From DAHUYF01 sp035623985 (lineage in GTDB: Bacteria > Pseudomonadota > Alphaproteobacteria > ATCC43930 > CGMCC-115725): a DNA stretch of 64,000 nucleotides. The translations under genes and the position numbers were made by a program. The first letter of the stretch is position 1; each line of letters opens with the position of its first letter. The notes below the pieces were generated by a model. The model was not told where the DNA came from. It saw only the letters and a program-made list of their open reading frames with translations, and searched no databases. The DNA is taken from positions 1-64,000 of the forward strand of contig DASPSJ010000052.1 of assembly GCA_035623985.1 (NCBI GenBank), given 5' to 3'. Below are positions 1 to 8,229 of the stretch, piece after piece.

Positions 1-124
1 CGTCGCCTAGGGGGACGATCGTGCCCGGATCAATCAGCGTCAGGGTGCCGGAGGCGGACGTGGACACGGACGCGGTCGTGCCGAGGGGATCGATCCAAAA
101 CTTCAGCGTCTTTTGATCAGGCAT
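1..124 (-). CDS. 5' part of an unknown gene running off the window
   Basis: Reading the minus strand from an ATG at 124-122 gives 41 uninterrupted codons up to the window edge, beginning MPDQKTLKFWIDPLGTTASV and rich in Thr, Ser and Gly. A good ribosome binding site (GGAGA, 6 bases upstream of the ATG) supports the start. No family was recognised; the Thr/Ser-rich beta-prone texture resembles surface or structural proteins, but too little is present to name it. It lies 42 bases downstream of bpt on the same strand, so it could be co-transcribed with it. Confidence 0.5.
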   Translation of the reverse strand, partial: MPDQKTLKFWIDPLGTTASVSTSASGTLTLIDPGTIVPLGD

Positions 125-166
125 AATGTCTCCAGCTTTGCAGCACTAAAATAGTTGGCGCGGCGG

Positions 167-952
167 CTAAAGCGCCAGGCGCCGCCAGCCGGCGACGCCG
201 AGCCCTTCGAGCGGGCGGAAACGCGCCTTGTAGGCCATCTTGCGGCTCTCGGCGATCCAATAGCCGAGATAGGCGTAAGGCAAGCCGCGCCGGCGCGTGG
301 CCTCGACCAGCGCCAGCACCAGCAGCGTGCCGAGGCTGCGCCGGCGCTGCTCCGGGTCGAAGAAGCTGTAGACGGCGGAGAGGCCGTCATCGAGCACATC
401 GACGAGGCAGGCGCCGAGAAACGCGCCGGCGGCGTCGCGCAGCTCGATGACGCGGCTCGCCACCGGGCTGTCCTCCATCATGGCGCGGAAATCGCCGAAG
501 GTCATCGACGCCATGTCGCTGTCGCTGTGGCGCGAGCGCTGGTAGCGGGCGAAGAGCCGGAACTGCTCGAAGGTCGCCTGCGGCCGGGCGACGCGGATGG
601 CGAGATCGGCGTTGCTCTTCTGGATGCGGCGCAGCGAGCGCGACGGCGCGAATTCGCCGACGGGGATGCGCACGGGAACGCAGGCCTGGCACTGCGCGCA
701 GGCGGGCCGGTAGGCAAGGTGGTGGCTGCGGCGGAAGCCGGCGCGGGAGAGCGCGTTGTAGAAGTCCATCGCCTCCGGCCCGGCCAGCTCGGTGATCAGC
801 TTGCGCTCAACCTGTCCGGGAATGTAGGGGCAGGGCAGGGCGGCCGTGCGATAGAAATGCTGCGGCGGGATGGAGAGCGGCGCAGCCGCGGCGTCGGCCT
901 GCGCCGGCTCGACCGGCTGGTGCCGGGTTATGCGACCATTGCCCTCCGGCAT
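167..952 (-). CDS. bpt: Aspartate/glutamate leucyltransferase (Bpt, N-end rule)
   Basis: The 261-residue product matches the bacterial leucyl/arginyl-tRNA-protein transferase family in length and landmarks: PCPYIPGQ near residue 40, the cysteine cluster CAQCQAC at 85-91, and the C-terminal GNAT-like block with LGYWIAESRKMAYKARFRP. The family transfers leucine from Leu-tRNA to proteins with N-terminal Asp or Glu, marking them for ClpS/ClpAP degradation in the cytoplasm. The first 25 residues are poorly conserved and alanine-rich, so a start nearer residue 25 is possible. It is monocistronic or followed by the small unknown gene at the window edge. Confidence 0.93.
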   Translation of the reverse strand: MPEGNGRITRHQPVEPAQADAAAAPLSIPPQHFYRTAALPCPYIPGQVERKLITELAGPEAMDFYNALSRAGFRRSHHLAYRPACAQCQACVPVRIPVGEFAPSRSLRRIQKSNADLAIRVARPQATFEQFRLFARYQRSRHSDSDMASMTFGDFRAMMEDSPVASRVIELRDAAGAFLGACLVDVLDDGLSAVYSFFDPEQRRRSLGTLLVLALVEATRRRGLPYAYLGYWIAESRKMAYKARFRPLEGLGVAGWRRLAL

Positions 953-1043
953 TGTCCCATCCTTGGCTGCCGCAGGGGGAGGACCCGCGGCTTCCCGGCG
1001 ATTATGGACGAGACCGGCGGCTTCGCGCCAGTGGCAGGTGAGC

Positions 1044-2063
1044 CTAGCGGGGGAACGACTGGGCCGGCGGCAATTGCGTCGCCTGGGCCGCCTGGGCCGG
1101 CGGCGGCTCCTTCGCCTGGCGCAGCAGGACGATGCTGATGCGGCGGTTGCGCGGCGAGTTGGGATCGTCCGGCAGCAGCGGATCGCGGTCGGCGACGCCG
1201 GTGACGCGGCTAAAGCGCGTCTCGGGGATGCCGTCGGCCATGAGCTCCCGGCGGCTGGAATTGGCGCGGTCGGCGGACAGCTCCCAATTGGTGTAACGGC
1301 GGCCGCCGGGATAGGGCAGGGCGTCGGTATGGCCGGTGATGGTCACCTGGTTGGGCAGGCGCTGCACCACCTGAGTGATGACCGCGAGCAGCTTCTTGGC
1401 GGGATCGAGCAGCTCGGCCGAGCCCAGCGCGAACATCGGCTGCTTCTCCAGGTCGACGAGCTGGATGCGCAGCCCCTCCGGCGTCTCGTCGACCATGAGA
1501 TTGTCCGCGAGCCCCTTGAGCTCGGGGAGCTGCTCGACCGCCTGGCGCAGCGTGAACACGGCGGCGGCAAAGCGCTTCGCCTCGCGCTCGGAGACCCGGC
1601 GGTCGAGATCCTCCGCCGAGAGCCGCTTTTCCTGCTGCTCGCGCTCGCCGGCCGCGTCCTGATCGCCGGGCGGCGTGCCGGCGTCGGTGCTCTTGCTTCG
1701 GCCCGCGCCCCCCTCGTTGCCGTCGTCGCCCTCGCTGGGCTGGCGCAGGGCCGGGCGGTTGAGCGCGAGCGAGGGCAGCGAGGTCGGCATCGACTGGGCG
1801 CCGGGCGGACCGACGGTCTGGCCGCCGAGCAGGCCGCCGGCGCCGCTCTGCGATTTCGAGGCGACGGTCGGCTCGAAGTAATCGGCGATGCCGCGCTTTT
1901 GCACGTCGGTGGTGACGTTGAGCAGCCAGAGCAGCAGGAAGAACGCCATCATCGCGGTGACGAAATCGGCGTAGGCCACCTTCCACGCGCCGCCGTGATG
2001 GGCGGCGTGGCCGCCGCCTTTGACCTTCTTGATGATGATCGGGATTTGCGACGGCTTCGCCAT
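1044..2063 (-). CDS. motB: Flagellar motor stator protein MotB
   Basis: The 339-residue protein has the MotB plan: a basic cytoplasmic N-terminus, one membrane helix (about 31-50) holding the proton-carrying aspartate D33 in the context YADFVTAMMAF, a charged linker of about 130 residues, and a C-terminal OmpA-like peptidoglycan-binding domain with ITGHTDALPY and a conserved NRRISIVLL strand. It anchors the stator to the cell wall and, with MotA, converts ion flow into flagellar rotation. It follows motA by 17 bases on the same strand, so the two are one transcript. The linker is Gly/Asp rich, which is normal for alphaproteobacterial MotB. No other flagellar genes are in view. Confidence 0.96.
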   Translation of the reverse strand: MAKPSQIPIIIKKVKGGGHAAHHGGAWKVAYADFVTAMMAFFLLLWLLNVTTDVQKRGIADYFEPTVASKSQSGAGGLLGGQTVGPPGAQSMPTSLPSLALNRPALRQPSEGDDGNEGGAGRSKSTDAGTPPGDQDAAGEREQQEKRLSAEDLDRRVSEREAKRFAAAVFTLRQAVEQLPELKGLADNLMVDETPEGLRIQLVDLEKQPMFALGSAELLDPAKKLLAVITQVVQRLPNQVTITGHTDALPYPGGRRYTNWELSADRANSSRRELMADGIPETRFSRVTGVADRDPLLPDDPNSPRNRRISIVLLRQAKEPPPAQAAQATQLPPAQSFPR

Positions 2064-2080
2064 GGCGGCGCCTGCTCAGC

Positions 2081-2944
2081 TCAGGTGGCGGCCGGCAGCG
2101 CTTCGACCGCCTCCTCGACCTCGTAGAAGGTCGGGCGTACATCGGTGTTGAGCGATTTGCGCGCGAACTCCACCGCGACCGACGGCGCGTAGCCCTGCAT
2201 ATAGGCGAGGATGGCGGATTTGATGCAGAGGAAATAGCGCTGCTCCGCCTCGCCGCGATTCTTGATCGCCGCGCCGATGGGGCCGACGAAGCCGTAGGAA
2301 AGCAGCACGCCCGTGAAGGTGCCGACCAGCGCGCCGCCGATGAGGTGGCCGAGCACCGCGGGCGGCTCGGTGATCGAGCCCATGGTGTGGATGACGCCCA
2401 GCACGGCGGCGACGATGCCGAGCGCCGGCAGCCCGTCGGCCATGGTCTGAACCGCGTTCACCACCGCGGCTTGCTCTTCGTGATGGGTGGCGATGTCCTC
2501 GTCCATCAGCGTCTCCATCTCGTGGTGGTTGTCGGTGCCGAGGGTGAGGAGGCGCAGATAGTCGCAGACGAATACCACCGCGTGATGGTCGCTGAAGAAT
2601 TTCGGAAAGCGCTGGAAGAGCGTGCTTTCGTTGGGGTTCTCGACATGCTGCTCGAGCGCCAGCGCGCCCTTGGTCTTGGCGAGCTTGAAGATCGAATAGA
2701 GCAGGCTCAGCAGCTCGAGATAGGCGTCCTTGTCGTAGCGCTCGGGCTTCAGCAGGGCGGTAACCGACGATCCCGTGGCAGCCAGCACCGGCTTGCGGTT
2801 CGACGTGATGAAGGCCCCGACCGCGGCGCCGGCAATGATCATGAACTCGAAGGGCTGGAACAGGACGACGAGATGCCCGCCATTGAGGGCGTAGCCGCCG
2901 ATGACGCAGGCGATGACGACGACCGATCCGATAATGAAGAACAT
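2081..2944 (-). CDS. motA: Flagellar motor stator protein MotA
   Basis: The 287-residue protein starts with the typical MFFIIGSVVVIACVIGGY membrane helix and a second helix around 34-48 (FMIIAGAAVGAFITSNRK). Two further helices lie near 170-190 and 205-225 (LGIVAAVLGVIHTMG, GALVGTFTGVLLSYGFVGP), with the large cytoplasmic loop between the pairs. Family length is 285-295, so it is complete. MotA forms the pentameric ring around the MotB dimer in the inner membrane and pushes on the FliG rotor. It is first in the motA-motB operon. The upstream region (2945-3064) separates it from the transsulfuration genes, which run in the same direction. Confidence 0.96.
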   Translation of the reverse strand: MFFIIGSVVVIACVIGGYALNGGHLVVLFQPFEFMIIAGAAVGAFITSNRKPVLAATGSSVTALLKPERYDKDAYLELLSLLYSIFKLAKTKGALALEQHVENPNESTLFQRFPKFFSDHHAVVFVCDYLRLLTLGTDNHHEMETLMDEDIATHHEEQAAVVNAVQTMADGLPALGIVAAVLGVIHTMGSITEPPAVLGHLIGGALVGTFTGVLLSYGFVGPIGAAIKNRGEAEQRYFLCIKSAILAYMQGYAPSVAVEFARKSLNTDVRPTFYEVEEAVEALPAAT

Positions 2945-3064
2945 GGCGAGGGACAGCGGCCTTTTGCTAGCGATGGTAAGGTCGCGGCTTTACGTTAAGA
3001 TTCCCTTGCCTAAGCGGATCGTTCCCGGCTTGTTCCGCGGCCCGCGGCGGCCCGGCGAGGGAGG

Positions 3065-4234
3065 TCAGCCGAGCGCCTGGTCGAGATCGGCGATGAGATC
3101 CTCGACATCCTCGATGCCGACCGAGAGGCGGACGAGGTTGTCGCCGATGCCGAGCGCCTTGAGCTGCGCCGGCGGCAGCGAGGCATGGGTCATGATGGCG
3201 GGATGCTCGATCAGGCTCTCGACGCCGCCCAGGCTCTCGGCGAGCGCGAAGATCTCGACGCGCTCCAGGAAGCGCCGCGCGACGGCGAGGTCGCCGGCGA
3301 GCTCGATCGTCACCATGCCGCCAAAGGCCCGCATCTGGCGCCGCGCGAGCGCGTGCTGGGGATGGCCGGCGAGGCCGGGATAATGCACGCGCGCGACCTT
3401 GGGATGGGCCGAGAGATGCTCGGCCACCGCCAGCGCGTTGGCGCAATGGCGCTCCATGCGCAGCGCCAGCGTCTTGAGGCTGCGCAGCGCGAGGAAGCTG
3501 TCGAAGGGGCCGGCCACCGCGCCCACCGCGTTGTGCAGGAAGGCGAGGCGATCGCCCAGCGCGCGGTTGTCGCCGACCACGGCGACGCCGCCCACCATGT
3601 CGGAATGGCCGTTCAGATATTTCGTCGCCGAATGCACGACGATGTCGAAGCCGAGCTCGAGCGGCCGCTGCACGTAGGGGCTGGCAAAGGTGTTGTCGGC
3701 GACGGTGAGCACGCCGCGCGCGCGGCCGAGCGCGGCGACCGCGGCGAGATCGACCAGCTTCAGCATCGGGTTCGACGGCGTCTCGATCCAGATCAGCCGC
3801 GTCTCGGGCCCGATCGCCGCCTCGAGCGCGGCGATGTCGGCGAGATCGACATAGCTCGCCTGGAGCCCGGCCGAGCGCTCGCGCACGCGGGTGAGGAGGC
3901 GGTAGGTGCCGCCATAGAGATCGTCGGAGGCGACGACATGCGCGCCGCGGTCGAGCAGCTCGAGCACGGTGGCGATCGCCGCCATGCCCGACGCGAAGGC
4001 GAAGCCGCGCGCGCCGCTCTCGAGATCGGCGATGCAGCGCTCATAGGCCATGCGCGTCGGGTTCTGGGTGCGCGAGTACTCGTACCCCTTGTGCACGCCG
4101 GGGCTCGACTGGACGTAGGTCGAGGTGGCGTAGATCGGCATCATGATGGCGCCGGTGGCGGGATCCGGCTCCTGGCCGGCATGGATGCCGCGGGTGGCGA
4201 AGCCGCGGCGGTTCGGCTTTTTGTTCTGGGCCAT
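3065..4234 (-). CDS. Cystathionine gamma-lyase/gamma-synthase type PLP enzyme
   Basis: The 389-residue protein belongs to the Cys/Met-metabolism PLP family (aspartate aminotransferase fold). Landmarks are TRGIHAGQEPDPATGAI at the N-terminus, YEYSRTQNPT at 51-60, SNPMLK near 154, VADNTFASPY at 178-187 and the PLP-binding lysine K205 in SATKYLNGHSD. The start was taken at the ATG giving MAQNKK, 8 bases after the stop of the upstream cystathionine beta-synthase gene; the frame is open further upstream but that stretch is antisense-like readthrough of that gene. The neighbour argues for reverse transsulfuration (cystathionine to cysteine). Gamma-synthase, gamma-lyase and O-succinylhomoserine sulfhydrylase cannot be told apart by eye. 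Confidence 0.9.
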   Translation of the reverse strand: MAQNKKPNRRGFATRGIHAGQEPDPATGAIMMPIYATSTYVQSSPGVHKGYEYSRTQNPTRMAYERCIADLESGARGFAFASGMAAIATVLELLDRGAHVVASDDLYGGTYRLLTRVRERSAGLQASYVDLADIAALEAAIGPETRLIWIETPSNPMLKLVDLAAVAALGRARGVLTVADNTFASPYVQRPLELGFDIVVHSATKYLNGHSDMVGGVAVVGDNRALGDRLAFLHNAVGAVAGPFDSFLALRSLKTLALRMERHCANALAVAEHLSAHPKVARVHYPGLAGHPQHALARRQMRAFGGMVTIELAGDLAVARRFLERVEIFALAESLGGVESLIEHPAIMTHASLPPAQLKALGIGDNLVRLSVGIEDVEDLIADLDQALG

Positions 4235-4242
4235 GGGCGTCC

Positions 4243-5607
4243 CTAGCGCAGGCGGCGGCGCAGATGGTTGATGAAATCGATGCGGGTGATGAGGCCGAGG
4301 AACTTGCCGTCCCGCTCCACCACCGCCACGTGGTCTCTCGCGAAGATCGGCAGCAGCGCCTCCACCGGCACGTCGGGCGCGATGGTCTCGACCTTCGTCA
4401 CCATGGCGCGGCGCACCGGCTCGGCGAAGGAGGCGGGATCGCTGGTGAGCGCCACCAGCAGATCGCTCTCGTCGATGATGCCGACGAGCTTCTCGCCCTC
4501 GATCACCGGAAGCTGCGAGACCTCGTAGAGCTTCATGCGGCGGTGAACGGTGGCGAGGGTATCCTCGGGTGTCACGGTGACGACGCTGCCCTCGGCGTGG
4601 CGGCGCGTGATGAGGTCGGTGAGATCGCCTTGCGTCGGCCGCGCCAGCAGCCCCTGATCGAACATCCAGAAATCGTTGTACATCTTCGAGAGGTATTTGT
4701 TGCCGCTGTCGCACACCAGGGTGACGACGCGCTTTGGCGCGCTCTGCTCGCGGCAATAGCGCAGCGCCGCCGCCAGCAGCGTGCCGGTCGAGGAGCCGCC
4801 GAGAATGCCCTCGCGCCGCAGCAGCTCGCGCGCGGCGGCGAAGCTCTCGGCGTCCGCGATCGAATAGGCGCGGCGCACGCGGTCGAGCTCGCAATTGGGC
4901 GGCACGAAATCCTCGCCGATGCCCTCGATCAGCCAGGAGCCCGCCTCGACCCTGCGTCCGGTCTCGACCAGCGGCGCCAGGATCGAGCCCTGGGGGTCGG
5001 CGAGCACCATCTCGATCTCGGGCGCGACGCGGGCGAAGAAGCGCGCGAGCCCGGTGAGCGTGCCGCCGGAGCCCACGCCCACCACCACCGCGTCGAGGCG
5101 GTGGGCCATCTGCTGCCAGATCTCCGGGCCGGTCGTGGTCTCATGCGCCAAAGGATTGGCGGGGTTGGCGAACTGGTTGACGTAGAAGGCGCCCATCTCG
5201 CGCGACAGCCGCTCGGCCAGATCCTGGTAGTAATCGGGATGGCCCTTGCCGACGTCCGAGCGCGTGATCCGAACTTCGGCGCCCAAGGCCTTGAGGTGCA
5301 GGACTTTCTCCTGGCTCATCTTGTCCGGGACGACGAGGATCAGGCGGTAGCCCTTCTGCGCCGCGACCAGCGCCAGGCCGAGCCCGGTATTGCCGGCGGT
5401 GGCCTCGATCAGCGTGCCGCCGGGGCCGACCCTGCCGTCGCGCTCGGCCGCCTCGATCAGCGACAGGCCGATGCGGTCCTTGATCGAGCCGGCGGGGTTC
5501 TGGTTCTCGAGCTTGACGAAGAGCCGGCAAGGGCCGGTGTCGAAGCGCGTAAGCTCGACCATCGGCGTGTTGCCGATGGAGTCGAGGATGTTGCGATGCA
5601 CGGCCAT
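4243..5607 (-). CDS. Cystathionine beta-synthase with C-terminal CBS pair
   Basis: The 454-residue protein has an N-terminal fold-type II PLP domain with the Schiff-base lysine K43 (AGSIKDRIG), the phosphate and substrate loops TAGNTG (70-75) and GVGSGGTLTG (177-186), and SGNKYLSKMYNDFW near 301-314. Two CBS domains follow at about 341-390 and 400-452 and probably bind adenosyl ligands. Plain cysteine synthases are about 310 residues and lack the CBS pair, so cystathionine (or cysteine) synthesis from homocysteine and serine is the better reading. It forms an operon with the downstream gamma-lyase type gene, 8 bases away, giving a two-gene methionine-to-cysteine route. Confidence 0.93.
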   Translation of the reverse strand: MAVHRNILDSIGNTPMVELTRFDTGPCRLFVKLENQNPAGSIKDRIGLSLIEAAERDGRVGPGGTLIEATAGNTGLGLALVAAQKGYRLILVVPDKMSQEKVLHLKALGAEVRITRSDVGKGHPDYYQDLAERLSREMGAFYVNQFANPANPLAHETTTGPEIWQQMAHRLDAVVVGVGSGGTLTGLARFFARVAPEIEMVLADPQGSILAPLVETGRRVEAGSWLIEGIGEDFVPPNCELDRVRRAYSIADAESFAAARELLRREGILGGSSTGTLLAAALRYCREQSAPKRVVTLVCDSGNKYLSKMYNDFWMFDQGLLARPTQGDLTDLITRRHAEGSVVTVTPEDTLATVHRRMKLYEVSQLPVIEGEKLVGIIDESDLLVALTSDPASFAEPVRRAMVTKVETIAPDVPVEALLPIFARDHVAVVERDGKFLGLITRIDFINHLRRRLR

Positions 5608-5687
5608 GACGCTTGCCCCCCCGCCGCCCTCTTTCCTACGCCGTTCCGAGGCGGAGGAGCAAGGCCGACGGCCGGGGAGGCTACTCG

Positions 5688-5715
5688 GACAATGTCATAT
5701 GCCATTGTCTTTTTT
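5688..5715 (+). terminator. Terminator-like hairpin facing the plus direction
   Basis: A 7-base perfect stem (GACAATG at 5688-5694 paired with CATTGTC at 5703-5709) is followed directly by six T residues. It has intrinsic-terminator form, but only for plus-strand transcription, and no plus-strand gene lies upstream. On the minus strand it sits 14 bases after the stop of the receiver gene, where it would be a stem without a following U-run. Confidence 0.4.
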
Positions 5716-5728
5716 GCGCCGGGGCGGC

Positions 5729-6088
5729 TCAGGCGGCGAGCATGCGGCGCACCTCGCGCTCGAGCGCGCCCGGCGGGATCGGCTTGGCGACGAGCTTGCC
5801 CTTGAGCGCCGCGAGCGGGCGCCGCGGCAGGTTGACGTAGCCGGTGAGATAGAGGACGCGCAGCTCGGGCTGCAGCGCCTTGGCGCGGTCGACGAGCTCG
5901 AAGCCGTTCATGCCGCCGGGCATGACGATGTCGGTGATCAGCAGATCGAACGGGATCTGCTCCGCGAGCAGCATCAGCGCCACCTCCGCCGTCGGCACCG
6001 GCTGGACGAAGAAGCCCTGGCGCTCGAGCGAGCGCCGCACGAGATCGCGCATGGCCGCATCGTCGTCGACGAAGAGAATGCTGTGCAT
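5729..6088 (-). CDS. Stand-alone receiver-domain response regulator
   Basis: The 119-residue protein is a single CheY-like receiver: acidic pair within LFVDDDAAMRD (residues 5-15), phospho-acceptor D53 in LLITDIVMPGGMNG, the conserved Thr in LYLTGY (79-84) and the lysine of AKPI at 102. No output domain follows. The start is the ATG at 6088; the frame stays open upstream but without receiver sequence. The FixJ/PAS-hybrid style of the sequence (PGGMNGFELVDRAK) resembles the receivers of hybrid kinases, so the likely partner is an unlinked histidine kinase. No kinase lies beside it. Confidence 0.88.
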   Translation of the reverse strand: MHSILFVDDDAAMRDLVRRSLERQGFFVQPVPTAEVALMLLAEQIPFDLLITDIVMPGGMNGFELVDRAKALQPELRVLYLTGYVNLPRRPLAALKGKLVAKPIPPGALEREVRRMLAA

Positions 6089-6198
6089 GTCCCGCGCTCC
6101 ACTGGTCGCCGGAGCAAGTATGGCGCGCCAGGATGCGAGGTTTATGTGGCAAAATTTAGCGCGGCGCTCCCGCGGGGAGGGCTCGCCCGCCGCGCGGA

Positions 6199-6669
6199 TT
6201 AACCATGATCCCGCCGCTTCAGCGCGGCGCCCAGGCGATCCAGCAACCCGCCGGTGCCGCGCTCGCGCGCGCCGGCGTCGTCGTAGCCGTCGAGAAACAC
6301 GCCCTGCTCGGTGAGGATGAGCCGCGTGCCGGCGCCGGCCGGCTTGAAGGTCACCGTGGCGAGCGACACGGAGATGTGCCGATCGTCGAGATGCATGTCG
6401 TAGGCGTAGACGATGCGCTCGTTCGCCACGATGTCGTGATAGCGCGCGTCGAAGCGCGAGACCGTGCCGCCGCGCCACGCGCCGCTGACATGCTCGCGCG
6501 CGCCGATGCGAAAGTCGAGGACGCGCTCGATCGGCGTCCATTCCTCGCCGCCATTGAACCAGCGTGCCTTGGCCTCCGCACTCGCCCAGGCGGCGAAGAC
6601 GCGGGCAGGGGAGGCGTCGTAGATGCGCTCAAGGGAAAAGGCGGCGTGCGTCGTGGACCGCTCGGTCAT
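6199..6669 (-). CDS. SRPBCC (AHSA1-type) domain protein
   Basis: The 156-residue protein has the START-like/AHSA1 signature: ERIYDASPARVFAAWASAEAKARWF at the N-terminus (helix-grip entry), a central beta sheet with DFRIGAREHVSG and the C-terminal helix with TEQGVFLDGYDD and GGLLDRLGAAL. These small proteins bind hydrophobic ligands or act as Hsp90 co-factors. It overlaps the upstream ArsR gene by 4 bases (ATGA), so the two are translationally coupled. ArsR-SRPBCC pairs are common in Proteobacteria and Actinobacteria. The ligand is unknown. Confidence 0.88.
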   Translation of the reverse strand: MTERSTTHAAFSLERIYDASPARVFAAWASAEAKARWFNGGEEWTPIERVLDFRIGAREHVSGAWRGGTVSRFDARYHDIVANERIVYAYDMHLDDRHISVSLATVTFKPAGAGTRLILTEQGVFLDGYDDAGARERGTGGLLDRLGAALKRRDHG

Positions 6670-7013
6670 GGCTTGCTCCGGTGATCGGGCTCCGACTCGG
6701 CGAGATAGGCGCCGAGCCGGTCGAGGTCGCGCTCCCAGCCGGCCCGGCGCGCCTTGAGCCATTGCTCGGCCTCACTCAGCGCCAGCGGGTCGATGCGGCA
6801 GGTGCGCACCCGCCCGGCTTTTTCCGAGCGGACGAGACCACTTGCCTCCAGCATCCTGAGATGCTGCATCACCGCCGGCATCGACATGGCGAGCGGACGC
6901 GCCAGCTCGCTGACCGAAGCCGGCCCGCGGCTCAGCCGCTCCACCATCGCCCGCCGGGTCGGATCGGCAAGCGCCTGGAACATGAGGTCGAGCGGGGATT
7001 CTTGGTTAAGCAT
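6666..7013 (-). CDS. ArsR-family transcriptional regulator
   Basis: The 115-residue protein is a winged helix-turn-helix of the ArsR/SmtB fold: LADPTRRAMVERLSRGPASV (residues 16-35), the recognition helix region MSMPAVMQHLRMLEASGLV and the wing RSEKAGRVRTCRI. It lacks the CxC metal-binding pair of classic arsenic sensors, fitting the metal-independent subgroup that is paired with SRPBCC proteins. The ATG at 7013 lies inside one arm of a 20-base inverted repeat that separates it from a divergent SRPBCC gene. It probably autoregulates from that repeat. Confidence 0.92.
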   Translation of the reverse strand: MLNQESPLDLMFQALADPTRRAMVERLSRGPASVSELARPLAMSMPAVMQHLRMLEASGLVRSEKAGRVRTCRIDPLALSEAEQWLKARRAGWERDLDRLGAYLAESEPDHRSKP

Positions 7014-7071
7014 CTGCCTAACTATAGCGGTGCGGCCGGCAGAGGCAAGAATTAGTTTGGTAGATGCTTAA
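7006..7071. promoter_or_regulatory. Divergent promoter region with a 20-base inverted repeat
   Basis: Arms at 7006-7025 and 7052-7071 are imperfect reverse complements of each other (TTAAGCATCTGCCTAACTAT against the reverse complement TTAAGCATCTACCAAACTAA), separated by 26 bases. On the minus strand a TTGCCT (7048-7043), 16-base spacer and TATAGT (7026-7021) form a good sigma-70 promoter whose predicted start of transcription falls at or next to the arsR ATG, implying a leaderless or near-leaderless mRNA. The repeat is a likely ArsR operator. This is inference from position and symmetry. Confidence 0.6.
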
Positions 7072-7105
7072 GTTTTGGGCGATCCTTCGAGCCGGAGCGA
7101 CTGAC

Positions 7106-7630
7106 ATGGACGAGCTTGGCAGCTTCGTGCGAAACGGCGACAGCGTCGATCTCCGCTATGAGCGGCGCTATCCCCGGCCGGTCGAAACCGTCTGGGCGGC
7201 GCTCACCGATCCCGCGCGGCTCGGCGATTGGATCGGCCCGGCGCGGGTCGAGCCCCATGCCGGCGGGCGCTACGAGCTGTTCATCGATCGGCCGCGGCCG
7301 ATGACCGGGCGCATCCTGACCTGGGAGCCGCCGCTTCTGCTGGAATTCCGTTGGGACACGGGCGATGCGCCGGCAAACTTGGTCCGCTGCGAGCTGACGG
7401 CAGAGGGCGGCGGCACGCGGCTGGTCTTCCTCCACAAGGGCATCGGCTTTGCCTGGATCGGGCTGGTGCTGCCCGGCTGGCACGCCCATCTGGAGCGGCT
7501 GGCGAGCCTGCTCGCCGGGGCGGCGCAGCCTTTCGCCATGCCGCGCTGGCGCACGCTGCAGGCGATCTATCTCCAGCGCTACGCGCTCGCGGGCGTGATG
7601 CTCGATCCGCCGCCGGGCCACGGAGGCTGA
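7106..7630 (+). CDS. SRPBCC (AHSA1-type) domain protein, divergent from the ArsR pair
   Basis: The 174-residue product has the SRPBCC entry LRYERRYPRPVETVWAALTD followed by LGDWIGPARVEPHAGGRYEL and the C-terminal helix WHAHLERLASLL. The start was set at the ATG at 7106 because GGAG lies 8 bases upstream of it; an in-frame ATG at 7064 has no ribosome binding site and lies inside the inverted repeat. It is transcribed away from the arsR-SRPBCC operon, so both SRPBCC genes may answer to the same regulator. The ligand is unknown. Confidence 0.87.
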   Translation: MDELGSFVRNGDSVDLRYERRYPRPVETVWAALTDPARLGDWIGPARVEPHAGGRYELFIDRPRPMTGRILTWEPPLLLEFRWDTGDAPANLVRCELTAEGGGTRLVFLHKGIGFAWIGLVLPGWHAHLERLASLLAGAAQPFAMPRWRTLQAIYLQRYALAGVMLDPPPGHGG

Positions 7631-7656
7631 GCGCCGGCGCCGCGGCGTCTTCGCGC

Positions 7657-8229
7657 TTATTGATGGCGGAAGCGGCCGATGAGACCGGCAGCACCCTTGG
7701 CATGGCCGGCAAGCGCCGCGAGCACCTCATCGCGGGTAAGCCCCGGCTGCAGCGCGGCGGGATCGAGATCGGTGGCGATCAAGACGAAGGTGTAGTGATG
7801 CCAATCGCCGGGCGGCGTGCACGGCCCGAAATAGTTGGCAAGGCCCATCGTGCTCTTGCCGCCGACGTATTTGTCCGAGGGCTTGCTTACCTCGCCTTCG
7901 GCAAAGCCCCTCACATCGGCCGGAATGCCATAGGCCACCCAATGCACCACGCCGAGGCCGGCGCGCCCTTCGGGATCGGTCATCAGCAAGGCGAAGCTCT
8001 TGGTGCCGTCGGGCGGACTCGACCACGCGAGCGGCGGCGAGACGTTCTCGCCGACGCAATTCGGGTTCGCCGGATTGTTGCCGGCGAATTTCGCCGCCAG
8101 CACGCCGTCATCGGCGAAGGCCGGCGACTGCAGCGAGAACGGATCGGCGGCGCAGGCCGCGCCGCCGGCGCAGCACAGCGACACGGCGATTGCGCCCGCG
8201 GCGAGGCAATGTCGAATGGATGGCGTCAC
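7657..8229 (-). CDS. Secreted PEBP-family (YbhB/YbcL-like) protein
   Basis: Translation from a GTG at 8229, preceded by a strong GGAGG site, gives 190 residues. A signal peptide covers about residues 1-28 (hydrophobic AAGAIAVSLCCAGGAACAA, cleavage after an Ala-x-Ala motif). The mature part is a phosphatidylethanolamine-binding protein fold: NVSPPLAWSSPPDGTKSFAL, the ligand-site DPEG at 85-88, HWVAYGIP near 96-103 and the GPCTPPGDWHHYTFVL block at 135-150, which is the family signature. The role is unknown; bacterial members are periplasmic and may bind small anionic ligands. The frame is open upstream of the GTG but without a signal-like start. Confidence 0.88.
   Translation of the reverse strand: MTPSIRHCLAAGAIAVSLCCAGGAACAADPFSLQSPAFADDGVLAAKFAGNNPANPNCVGENVSPPLAWSSPPDGTKSFALLMTDPEGRAGLGVVHWVAYGIPADVRGFAEGEVSKPSDKYVGGKSTMGLANYFGPCTPPGDWHHYTFVLIATDLDPAALQPGLTRDEVLAALAGHAKGAAGLIGRFRHQ

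Noticed and set aside
4235..4894. N-terminal extension of the cystathionine gamma-lyase type enzyme
   Set aside because: The extension lies within the cystathionine beta-synthase gene in another frame; the family start and length fit the ATG at 4234.
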